From assembly GCA_022564535.1 (NCBI GenBank), contig JADFLD010000160.1:1-5612 (forward strand): 5,612 bases of DNA, written 5' to 3'. How positions within the stretch are numbered: the stretch's first letter is position 1; every line of letters begins with the position of its first letter. The stretch comes from Gemmatimonadota bacterium. GTDB taxonomy: Bacteria; Gemmatimonadota; Gemmatimonadetes; Longimicrobiales; UBA6960. Of the stretch, positions 1-5,612 are shown piece by piece. Under the pieces are notes generated by a model that made no database searches, was not told where the DNA came from, and worked only from the letters and a program-made list of their open reading frames with translations. Made by a program: the position numbers and the translations under genes.

Positions 1-2
1 AG

Positions 3-713
3 TTTGCGTGCGAGCCTGGCGATAGGATCCGAATCCACACGCTGCCTGCACTCGAGTTGACGCGCGCGGGAGCGACCCCCGCCATGGTGGAGCTGCGCGA
101 CGCCTACGGACGGGTCGCCGAAGCGTGCGGAGACCGCTTCCTGCTCATGCTGGGTGGTGAGCACTCCGTGTCGTCACCCGCGGTGCTAGCTCAGGCCGAT
201 CGTCATTCTGAGCGCCTCTCCGTTCTCCAGATGGACGCGCATGCGGACCTTCGGGCCCAGTTCGAGGGCACGCCTCACTCGCACGCTTCGGCGATGGCAA
301 GGGTCCTGGATCGGGCCGACGTCGTGGCCGTCGGTGTCCGAGGCGTGAGCCGGGAGGAGGTCGATGCTTCGGCAGCGCATGTGGGTTCGACATTGATTTG
401 GGCGGACGAGATGTGGGACAACGACGATTGGATGGACCGTGCCCTCGATGCTCTCGGCCCGAAGGTCTACTTGACCTTCGATGTCGACTACTTCGACCCC
501 TCGCTCGTGCCGTCGACAGGGACGCCGGAGCCAGGCGGTGGGGATTGGTATCGCACGCTGCGTTTCCTGAAGCGCGTCTTCGCGGAGCGAGACATCGTGG
601 CTGCCGATATCGTGGAGCTGGCACCCACGCCGGGCCAGAACGCACCCGACTTCCTCGTGGCCAAGTTGGCGTACAAGCTGATATCGTACCGATTCCATGG
701 CCGTCTCGGCTGA
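3..713 (+). CDS. Agmatinase-like ureohydrolase (5'-truncated by window edge)
   Basis: A ureohydrolase (arginase/agmatinase fold) that most likely hydrolyses agmatine to putrescine and urea in the cytoplasm with a binuclear Mn centre. Counting from the TTG at 57, the metal-binding signatures appear in order: GGEHS (His36), DAHAD (Asp60, His62, Asp64), SHAS near residue 76, and FDVDYFDP (Asp142, Asp144), followed by TGTPEPGG. The C-terminal stretch with PTPGQNAPDF and the AKLAYKLI helix is typical of agmatinases. The frame stays open to the left edge, and the residues before the TTG (IHTLPALEL) also resemble the family, so the true start lies outside the window and TTG57 is probably internal. 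About 236 residues are visible, which leaves roughly the first quarter missing. The stop is TGA at 711-713. The SHAS motif favours agmatinase over arginase, but guanidinobutyrase or another guanidino substrate cannot be excluded. Confidence 0.9.
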   Translation, partial: FACEPGDRIRIHTLPALELTRAGATPAMVELRDAYGRVAEACGDRFLLMLGGEHSVSSPAVLAQADRHSERLSVLQMDAHADLRAQFEGTPHSHASAMARVLDRADVVAVGVRGVSREEVDASAAHVGSTLIWADEMWDNDDWMDRALDALGPKVYLTFDVDYFDPSLVPSTGTPEPGGGDWYRTLRFLKRVFAERDIVAADIVELAPTPGQNAPDFLVAKLAYKLISYRFHGRLG

Positions 714-740
714 GAATCCGCCCGATCGGTACAGCTACGG

Positions 741-754
741 GGCGAGATCTCGCC
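741..754. repeat. Perfect 14-bp palindrome GGCGAGATCTCGCC
   Basis: GGCGAGATCTCGCC reads the same on both strands and ends one base before the ATG at 756, between the agmatinase-like and phospholipase D genes. It could be an operator half-site pair, or a short RNA hairpin (5-bp stem, GATC loop) that would overlap the initiation region of an ATG at 756. No T-tract follows, so it is not a classical intrinsic terminator. A perfect 14-mer palindrome is expected by chance about once in every three windows of this size, so function is unproven. Confidence 0.35.
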
Positions 755-755
755 G

Positions 756-2447
756 ATGTGGCGCTGCGGTCGAAGTAGCGGTCTAGGGACGGTGCGCCTC
801 GGTTTGTCCAGAGCGGGCGTCGCTGGCATTTTCCATAGCGCACCTCTTTCGCCTGCGACAGCGTTCACGACGCTCTCGCGCTCCGGACGGAGCCCCTTGA
901 CCCAACGCATCGAACCGACGTCGTCCCGCACCCCGTCCGATCGTCATCCGACCGGGGCCGGGGAGCGGTTTCCGTGGCAGGACATTGCCCGCACAACGGG
1001 CGGACGGACGATCCTCGGGAATGAGATCACGCTCCACTTCGAGGGTCCGCATACGTTCGCTCGGTGGGTCGAGTCTATCGAGGCGGCTCGGACTTTCGTC
1101 TTCTTCGAGAACTACCTCTTTCGGGACGACCGGGTCGGGCGCCGGTTCCGTGACGTGCTCATCCGAAAGGCCCGCGAAGGCGTGCCGGTCTACCTCATCT
1201 ACGACTGGTTCGGCTGCTGGGCAACACCCCGGAGTTTTTGGAAGCCTCTACGAGAGGCGGGGGTTCACGTGCGGGCGTTCAACCCCCCGACGGTGGCGTT
1301 GGGGAACCCGTTCAGCGCGCTTCAGCGCGATCACCGCAAACTGGTGGTCGTCGATGGAGAGGTGGCGCACTTCGGCGGATTTTGCGTCGGAATCGAGTGG
1401 GCGGGCACCGCCACCCAGGCTCCTTGGCGCGACACTGGTCTGGAGATTCGTGGTCCCGCCGCGCTCGCTGCAGCCCGCGGGTTCGAGGGTGTGTGGGGGG
1501 AGATTGGCTCGCCGATCTTTCTGGCCGCGACGCTTTCCGATCGTGTCGAGGTCGGTGCCAAGCCGGTCTGGCTCATCGAAGGTGAGCCGGGCCGTGCCAG
1601 GGTCTACCGCACGCTGCACTTGATGGCGAGTCGGGCCCAACGGTCGATCTGGATTACAGACGCATACTTCGTAGCCCCGAAGTCCCTGGCCGAAGCCCTG
1701 GCGGCGGCGGCTCAGCACGGTGTCGACGTACGAATCCTCGTTCCCGCCCACAACAATTGGCCGCTCGTAGGGTCGCTGTCGCGTGGGGGCTATCGATTCC
1801 TTCTCGAGTCGGGCGTGAGGATCTTCGAATGGCAGGGCCCGATGATTCACGCGAAGACGTCGGTCGTCGATGGCGTCTGGTGCCGCGTCGGTTCGAGCAA
1901 TCTGAATTCGGCGAGCCTCCTCGGGAACTGGGAGCTCGACGTGGGCGTTATGGATGAGGATCTGGGCCGGCAGCTGGAAGGTCTGTTCCTCGCGGATCTC
2001 GCGTCGTCGGTCGAGATCGTACTTCCGGGGCGGACGACGATCGGTGGAAGGCCCGTGTCCACCGCGGTGGGAATGTCGACGGAGTCGCTCGATCCGGAAG
2101 GATCCTTGCCGAAGAGGATCGAACGACAGATTCGAGACCTCGGCGGTATTCCGCGTCCGCTTACGCTGGCCTCGGTCGTTCGGGCCGGTGGCATGCTAGG
2201 GGACGCGCTCGCGGGGAACCGGCCGCTGGGTAGGGAAGACCGGACCGTACTCGGGACTCTGTCGATCGGCGCACTCGCCGTTGGGGTCTTCGCGGCGTTC
2301 GTGCCCACGGTCGTAGGTTGGGTGGTTGCCGTGATCGCGGGCTGGCTCGGGATCACATTGGGCATTAGGGCGTATGTGCAGTCACTGCGCGCGCGGGCGG
2401 AGGAGCGCGACTTGGCCTCAAAATCAATCGATACGGAGAAGCGTTGA
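756..2447 (+). CDS. Phospholipase D / cardiolipin synthase family protein, two HKD motifs, C-terminal membrane segments
   Basis: A membrane-associated phospholipase D superfamily enzyme, probably a cardiolipin synthase-like phosphatidyltransferase. Numbering from the ATG at 756 (563 aa): two PLDc domains at about 85-250 and 270-420. HKD1 is HRKLVVVD (His193, Lys195, Asp200), followed by GGFC instead of the usual GGxN. HKD2 is HAKTSVVD (His365, Lys367, Asp372), followed by a normal GSSN. Two hydrophobic helices at about 500-518 and 519-537 suggest a C-terminal hairpin anchor; no N-terminal transmembrane segment is visible, unlike E. coli ClsA. The outermost ATG is listed, but the first 47 codons look poorly coding (Ser/Arg-rich, rare codons such as AGA and CTA). 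TTG at 897, preceded by GGAG at 889-892, is a credible and perhaps better start giving 516 aa. The stop abuts ccdA, implying an operon. The family call is secure; substrate and acceptor are inferred, and hydrolysis instead of transfer is possible. Confidence 0.9.
   Translation: MWRCGRSSGLGTVRLGLSRAGVAGIFHSAPLSPATAFTTLSRSGRSPLTQRIEPTSSRTPSDRHPTGAGERFPWQDIARTTGGRTILGNEITLHFEGPHTFARWVESIEAARTFVFFENYLFRDDRVGRRFRDVLIRKAREGVPVYLIYDWFGCWATPRSFWKPLREAGVHVRAFNPPTVALGNPFSALQRDHRKLVVVDGEVAHFGGFCVGIEWAGTATQAPWRDTGLEIRGPAALAAARGFEGVWGEIGSPIFLAATLSDRVEVGAKPVWLIEGEPGRARVYRTLHLMASRAQRSIWITDAYFVAPKSLAEALAAAAQHGVDVRILVPAHNNWPLVGSLSRGGYRFLLESGVRIFEWQGPMIHAKTSVVDGVWCRVGSSNLNSASLLGNWELDVGVMDEDLGRQLEGLFLADLASSVEIVLPGRTTIGGRPVSTAVGMSTESLDPEGSLPKRIERQIRDLGGIPRPLTLASVVRAGGMLGDALAGNRPLGREDRTVLGTLSIGALAVGVFAAFVPTVVGWVVAVIAGWLGITLGIRAYVQSLRARAEERDLASKSIDTEKR
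889..899 (+). promoter_or_regulatory. Candidate RBS (GGAG) and alternative TTG start of the phospholipase D gene
   Basis: GGAG at 889-892 lies four bases before an in-frame TTG at 897-899. The ATG at 756 has only a weak GAG upstream (744-746), inside the palindrome. Starting at 897 leaves a 24-residue lead before the FPWQD segment that precedes the first PLDc domain, and removes a low-quality N-terminal stretch. The spacing is a little short and TTG is a weak initiator, so this is a suggestion. If correct, the gap after the agmatinase-like gene is 183 bases. Confidence 0.4.
2435..2438 (+). promoter_or_regulatory. Shine-Dalgarno site for ccdA inside the end of the upstream gene
   Basis: GGAG (in the context CGGAGAAG) sits nine bases before the ATG at 2448 and lies within the last codons of the phospholipase D gene. 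It fixes the ccdA start at 2448 and suggests translational coupling: ribosomes terminating at the abutting TGA could re-initiate on the next codon. Confidence 0.75.
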
Positions 2448-3170
2448 ATGGAAGTAGGGATCGCGATCGCCTTTACGGCAGGCATCTTCTCGTTTCTATC
2501 CCCGTGCGTGCTGCCGCTGGTGCCGAGCTACCTGACGTTCGTCACCGGGATGAGCCTGGAGGACTTGCAAGAGGGCGTGAACCGCCAGGCCACGATGGTT
2601 CATGCGACGCTCTTCGTTCTGGGGTTCAGTCTGATCTTCGTTCTGCTCGGCGCTTCAGCCTCGTTCCTGGGCCAGTTCTTCCGGCACTACGAATTGTGGA
2701 TCGCACGCGTCGGGGGAGGGGTCATCATGATCCTCGGCCTACATCTCACGGGTGTGTTCCGGCTGACGGCCCTGCTCCAGGAGAAACGGATTCACTTGCG
2801 CAACAAGCCCGCGGGGTATCTGGGAACCGTGGGTGTCGGGATGGCATTCGGGGCCGGCTGGACGCCGTGCATCGGACCCATCCTCGGTGCGATTCTCACC
2901 TACGGCTTCTCACAGGACACGATGTGGGCGGGCGTGGGGCTGCTCAGCGTGTATTCGCTCGGGCTAGCCGTGCCGTTCCTCCTGGCAGCGCTCGCACTCG
3001 ATCGATTTCTTCAGACGTTCAAGCGCTTCCGCCACTGGATTCCGATCGTCGAGAAGGCGTCGGGCGTCTTGCTCATCTTCCTCGGACTCCTGCTTCTGAC
3101 CGGGAGGTTCACGGTCCTGAGCAGCTGGCTGGTCGGGTTCACTCCAACGTTCATTCTGGAGCGGATCTAG
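2448..3170 (+). CDS. ccdA: Cytochrome c biogenesis protein CcdA (thiol-disulfide electron carrier)
   Basis: A six-helix inner-membrane protein of the CcdA/DsbD transmembrane family. It passes electrons from cytoplasmic thioredoxin through a buried cysteine pair to extracytoplasmic thioredoxin-like proteins, classically for reducing apocytochrome c. The 240-aa length is normal for CcdA. The two diagnostic motifs are present: FLSPCVLPLVPSYL in helix 1 (Cys20) and GWTPCIGPILGA in helix 4 (Cys141). Hydrophobic segments lie at about 4-34, 51-73, 84-104, 122-150, 157-184 and 200-220. The ATG directly follows the TGA of the phospholipase D gene and has a good GGAG upstream, so the pair is probably one transcript. 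No ResA/CcmG-like thioredoxin, DsbD periplasmic domain or cytochrome gene is in the window, so the downstream electron acceptor is unknown. The stop TAG (3168-3170) overlaps the stop of the convergent ABC gene. Confidence 0.95.
   Translation: MEVGIAIAFTAGIFSFLSPCVLPLVPSYLTFVTGMSLEDLQEGVNRQATMVHATLFVLGFSLIFVLLGASASFLGQFFRHYELWIARVGGGVIMILGLHLTGVFRLTALLQEKRIHLRNKPAGYLGTVGVGMAFGAGWTPCIGPILGAILTYGFSQDTMWAGVGLLSVYSLGLAVPFLLAALALDRFLQTFKRFRHWIPIVEKASGVLLIFLGLLLLTGRFTVLSSWLVGFTPTFILERI
3167..3170. other. Convergent stop-codon overlap sharing one CTAG
   Basis: The palindrome CTAG supplies TAG to ccdA on the + strand (3168-3170) and TAG to the ABC exporter on the - strand (3167-3169). The two coding regions overlap by three bases. 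No hairpin plus T-tract is visible here, so each transcript must run into the opposite gene before it can terminate. Confidence 0.95.
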
Positions 3171-4966
3171 GGAACCTCTGAGGAGGTCAGCGCCTCGGCG
3201 GGCTCCGCCTCGACCTTCTCCTCCAGGAGCTGGCGACGGAGGAGTCGGGCGTAGGTTCCCTCGGTGGCGATCAGGTCGGCGTGCGTGCCCTCCTGCACGA
3301 TCCGGCCCTCGTCGAGCACCAGAATCTTGTCCGCGTGCATGACGGCGCTGACCCGGTGGCTGATGATGAAGGCGGTGCGGCTCCCCATTACGTCGCGCAG
3401 GTCGGCGAGGATCGCGGCCTCCGTGTGCGTGTCGACCGCGCTCAAGGCGTCGTCGAGGACCAGAATGAGCGGATCGCGCGCCAGCGCGCGTGCCAGCGTC
3501 GCCCGCTGCTTCTGGCCGCCTGAGAGGTTGATGCCCCGTTCCCCGAGCATCGTCTCGTATTTTTTGGGAAAGTCGAGAATCTGGTCGTGGAGTTGCGCGA
3601 TACGCGCAGCCGTTCTCACCGCATCGTCGATCGACGGATCATCGCCCGATTTTCTGCGGTTCAATCCGAGGCCGATGTTGCCCGCGATGGTGTCCGAGAA
3701 CAGAAACGGGTCCTGGGGCACCATCCCGACACGGAGCCGGAGATCTGCGGGGTCCACATCGGTGAGTGGAATTCCGTCCAGGAGGACTTGGCCCGCGTCC
3801 GGATCGTAGAGGCGCGCGAGGAGCGCGATCAGCGTACTCTTTCCGGACCCGGTCGGCCCCACGATCGCGACCGTCTGGCCTGCCTCGACAGAGAAATCGA
3901 TGTTGTCGAGTACACGTCGCTCGGTACCGGGATACGCGAAGGTCACGTTGCGGAATTCGATGGCGCCGCGGACGTGGTCGAGCGACACCGCGTTCGCCGG
4001 CACCACGACCGACGCTTCGGCCTGGAAGATCTTGTTCAGCCGACCCATGGAGGCCGCCCCCCGCTGGTACAGGTTGACCACCCACCCCAGTGCGATCATC
4101 GGCCAAATGAGCAGGACCAGGTAGAAACCGAACGCCACGAAATCCCCTAGGGTCATCGTGGCTGCCATGACCTCCAGCGCGCCCAACCACGTCACCAGTA
4201 CGATCGCGACGCCCGAAATCAGCATCAGGACCGGGTGAAATGCCCCGGCCGTGATCACGAGGCGCATGTTCCTCGCCCGGTAGTCCTCGTTGTGCTCATC
4301 GAACTGTCGAGCCTGTTCGGCCTCTTGGGTGTAGGCTCGAACAATGCGCACGCCCGTGAGGCTCTCCTGCACGAAGGTGGAAAGCGACGCGAACTGCTCC
4401 TGAATCTCTTCGAAGCGCCGGTGGATGATGCCGCCGAAGCCGAGGACGACCAGCGGCAGGGCGATCATGGGGATCATCGCAAACGACGTGAGACGAGGGC
4501 TGATCCATATCATGAATCCGATCGCGAACACGAATCCCGCGAGGGTGTTCGCCGTGTACATGATCGCCGGCCCTGCGGCCATGCGGACGGCGAACGTGTC
4601 ATTCGTCGCGCGACTCATCAGGTCGCCGGTTCGGATATTGCCGTAGAACGTCGCATCCATTCGAAGCAGGTGGCGAAACAGGTTGTTGCGGAGGTCGGCC
4701 TCGATCTTCCGGCTGATCCCGTTCAGCAGGACGCGCATCCCGTAGCGGAAGCCTCCCCCGACCACGGCGGTGACCACGATCATCGAGGCGAGGAAGGCGA
4801 TGTGCCCGGCGGTGACGCTGGAATCCCCCATTCCATCGATCGCGAGCTTCATGAGCCATGGGCCCACGAGCTGGAAGGCGTTCGCGAAGAGGACGCAGGT
4901 CAGCCCGAGTACCAGTCCCCTCTTGTAGGGACGGAAATACGGGAGGATCGAGCGGAGTTCACCCAT
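3167..4966 (-). CDS. ABC exporter half-transporter, MdlA/BmrC-like, with Asp in place of the Walker B Glu
   Basis: A 599-aa ABCB-type half-exporter: six transmembrane helices (about 18-40, 55-78, 135-155, 158-180, 245-266, 274-298) fused to a C-terminal ATPase domain. The ATPase motifs are A-loop Tyr345, Walker A GPTGSGKST (370-378, Lys376), Q-loop Gln418, signature LSGGQ (481-485), Walker B ILVLDD (501-506), D-loop SAVD (509-512) and H-loop His537. The residue after the Walker B Asp is Asp506, codon GAC, where a catalytic Glu is expected. The LDDALSAVD form is shared with E. coli MdlA and with the non-canonical subunits of heterodimers such as BmrCD and TM287/288, and the RTGDLMSRATND segment also resembles MdlA. 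It probably pairs with a Glu-containing partner, but none is in the window. The substrate is unknown; drugs or lipids are the usual cargo of the group. The ATG at 4964-4966 has no good Shine-Dalgarno. The gene lies 42 bases downstream of the nitronate monooxygenase gene. Confidence 0.93.
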   Translation of the reverse strand: MGELRSILPYFRPYKRGLVLGLTCVLFANAFQLVGPWLMKLAIDGMGDSSVTAGHIAFLASMIVVTAVVGGGFRYGMRVLLNGISRKIEADLRNNLFRHLLRMDATFYGNIRTGDLMSRATNDTFAVRMAAGPAIMYTANTLAGFVFAIGFMIWISPRLTSFAMIPMIALPLVVLGFGGIIHRRFEEIQEQFASLSTFVQESLTGVRIVRAYTQEAEQARQFDEHNEDYRARNMRLVITAGAFHPVLMLISGVAIVLVTWLGALEVMAATMTLGDFVAFGFYLVLLIWPMIALGWVVNLYQRGAASMGRLNKIFQAEASVVVPANAVSLDHVRGAIEFRNVTFAYPGTERRVLDNIDFSVEAGQTVAIVGPTGSGKSTLIALLARLYDPDAGQVLLDGIPLTDVDPADLRLRVGMVPQDPFLFSDTIAGNIGLGLNRRKSGDDPSIDDAVRTAARIAQLHDQILDFPKKYETMLGERGINLSGGQKQRATLARALARDPLILVLDDALSAVDTHTEAAILADLRDVMGSRTAFIISHRVSAVMHADKILVLDEGRIVQEGTHADLIATEGTYARLLRRQLLEEKVEAEPAEALTSSEVP

Positions 4967-5008
4967 GGCGGGGGGGTACCCGGGGTCCTGAGGGTCGGTC
5001 CGCGAAGG
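4967..5008 (-). other. Intergenic spacer with C7 tract before the ABC gene
   Basis: A 42-base gap between the nitronate monooxygenase stop and the ABC exporter start, both on the - strand. Read on the - strand it ends in a run of seven C (4970-4976), then GCC and the ATG. GGGTACCC (4974-4981) is an 8-bp palindrome. The only AGGA (4986-4989) is too far from the ATG (19 bases) to act as a normal ribosome-binding site. No clear terminator or promoter is seen, so co-transcription of the two genes is plausible. Confidence 0.6.
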
Positions 5009-5611
5009 CTAGCGGACGAGCTCCCCCGAGACGGTCTCGAGCAGACGCGAGGACATCGACGGGCCCAGTAGGTAGTCGAGAACGTCGTTGGCGCTGTAGC
5101 TCGTGGCTCCGTCCTTCAGAATGTGGTCGAGAAACGAGAAGTCGTCGCCCGCGGTCACGACCGGTGGCTCCACGATGCCGCCCTCCCGGACCTGTCCCAA
5201 GCCGATCGTCGCCATGAGTCCGTTGCACAGGCATTGCCGCCCGGCCGCGCCCTCCTCTGTCCCGCCCTTCTTCAGGAAGTCTCCGATCGGTTCGCTCGCG
5301 CAGCGATAGCCGACCCTCTTCTCGTCGACGCTGAACATCTCCCTCAGATACCCCATGTCGCAGATTCGGCCCCGCTTCGCGTAGACGTCGGCCTGGCCGA
5401 TCGTGCCGCCCATTTCAACGACCTTGAAGGGAAAGCCGGTGGGTGAGGCCGTGAAGTCGGTTCGGATCGTGAGGTCGCCTCTCAGGTACCGGTCGATGAT
5501 GTTCTGTCGGATCTTCGGGAGGAGTCCGGATTCGTTGCTGGTCGCGAAGATTGATCCGAGCTGCACGCCGGTCGCGCCTTGATCGAGCAGCTCGGAGGCG
5601 ACGACCAGGCG
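5009..5611 (-). CDS. Nitronate monooxygenase-like flavoprotein (5'-truncated by window edge)
   Basis: The C-terminal 200 residues of a nitronate monooxygenase / 2-nitropropane dioxygenase family protein, an FMN-dependent TIM-barrel oxidoreductase thought to oxidise alkyl nitronates. The fragment opens with LVVASELLDQGATGVQLGS, matching the late-barrel FMN phosphate-binding region of the family, so the gene starts beyond the right edge; the internal GTG at 5566 is not the real start. Beyond the barrel comes a C-terminal region with GYRCASEP, GRQCLCNGLMATIGLGQ and EPPVVTAGDD, seen in one clade of annotated nitronate monooxygenases. Four cysteines fall in this part (Cys84, Cys104, Cys127, Cys129 of the visible fragment). 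The stop is TAG at 5009-5011. Annotations in this family are broad, so the true substrate is uncertain; related members include enoyl-ACP reductase FabK. Confidence 0.82.
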   Translation of the reverse strand, partial: RLVVASELLDQGATGVQLGSIFATSNESGLLPKIRQNIIDRYLRGDLTIRTDFTASPTGFPFKVVEMGGTIGQADVYAKRGRICDMGYLREMFSVDEKRVGYRCASEPIGDFLKKGGTEEGAAGRQCLCNGLMATIGLGQVREGGIVEPPVVTAGDDFSFLDHILKDGATSYSANDVLDYLLGPSMSSRLLETVSGELVR

Positions 5612-5612
5612 G

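Noticed and set aside
57..59. TTG as the start of the agmatinase-like gene
   Set aside because: The frame is open to the window edge, and the residues before it (IHTLPALEL) fit the family, so the start is outside the window.
714..755. Intrinsic terminator after the agmatinase-like gene
   Set aside because: The palindrome could form a short hairpin, but no run of T follows and it is pressed against the next possible start codon.
145..843. Minus-strand open frame (232 codons) across the agmatinase-like gene
   Set aside because: It is Arg/Pro/Ser-rich with no motif and overlaps the conserved metal-binding codons of the real gene.
1847..2485. Minus-strand open frame (212 codons) over the phospholipase D C-terminus
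   Set aside because: The composition is dominated by Ser, Pro, Thr and Arg, with no domain, and it runs across the HKD2 coding region and into ccdA.
2444..3181. Second + strand open frame (245 codons) overlapping ccdA
   Set aside because: The ccdA frame has the diagnostic PCVLPL and WTPC motifs and six hydrophobic segments; this frame is Arg/Gly-rich and lacks them.
4974..4981. GGGTACCC as an operator
   Set aside because: An 8-bp palindrome is expected many times by chance in a window of this size, and nothing else supports a binding site.
4235..5071. Long + strand open frame (278 codons) opposite the ABC exporter
   Set aside because: It is antisense to a well-supported gene, very rich in Arg, His, Asp and Glu, and has no recognisable domain. 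Such shadows are common opposite GC-rich genes.

Overview
This is a GC-rich bacterial chromosomal window (roughly 60-65% GC by eye) with tightly packed genes and no mobile element, CRISPR array, tRNA or rRNA that I can see. The protein set (agmatinase-type ureohydrolase, cardiolipin-synthase-like phospholipase D, CcdA, MdlA/BmrC-type ABC exporter, Cys-containing nitronate monooxygenase relative) and the base composition fit a free-living environmental bacterium. Gemmatimonadota, Acidobacteriota or a related deep lineage is a guess from overall protein style, not a demonstrated assignment.

Layout: two gene groups converge near position 3168. On the + strand are the C-terminal part of an agmatinase-like enzyme (to 713, entering from the left edge), a two-HKD phospholipase D/cardiolipin synthase family protein (756 or 897 to 2447), and ccdA (2448-3170). 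On the - strand are the C-terminal part of a nitronate monooxygenase-like flavoprotein (from the right edge to 5009), then, after 42 bases, a full-length ABC exporter (4966-3167). The ccdA stop and the ABC stop are read from the two strands of the same CTAG, so there is no intergenic space for a terminator.

Functional picture: the phospholipase D protein and CcdA abut (TGA then ATG) and are probably co-transcribed. One is predicted to act on membrane phospholipids and the other to move reducing equivalents across the inner membrane. No shared pathway is evident. The ABC exporter has Asp where the catalytic Glu of Walker B is expected. That is typical of the non-canonical subunit of heterodimeric exporters, but no partner gene lies in the window. 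The agmatinase fragment points to polyamine metabolism.

I found no convincing evidence for a new multi-gene system. The observations most worth checking are the missing partner of the ABC subunit, the CTAG double stop, the fact that all three + strand genes share one reading frame separated only by two TGA codons, the unusual architecture of the phospholipase D protein, and the cysteine pattern in the nitronate monooxygenase C-terminus.
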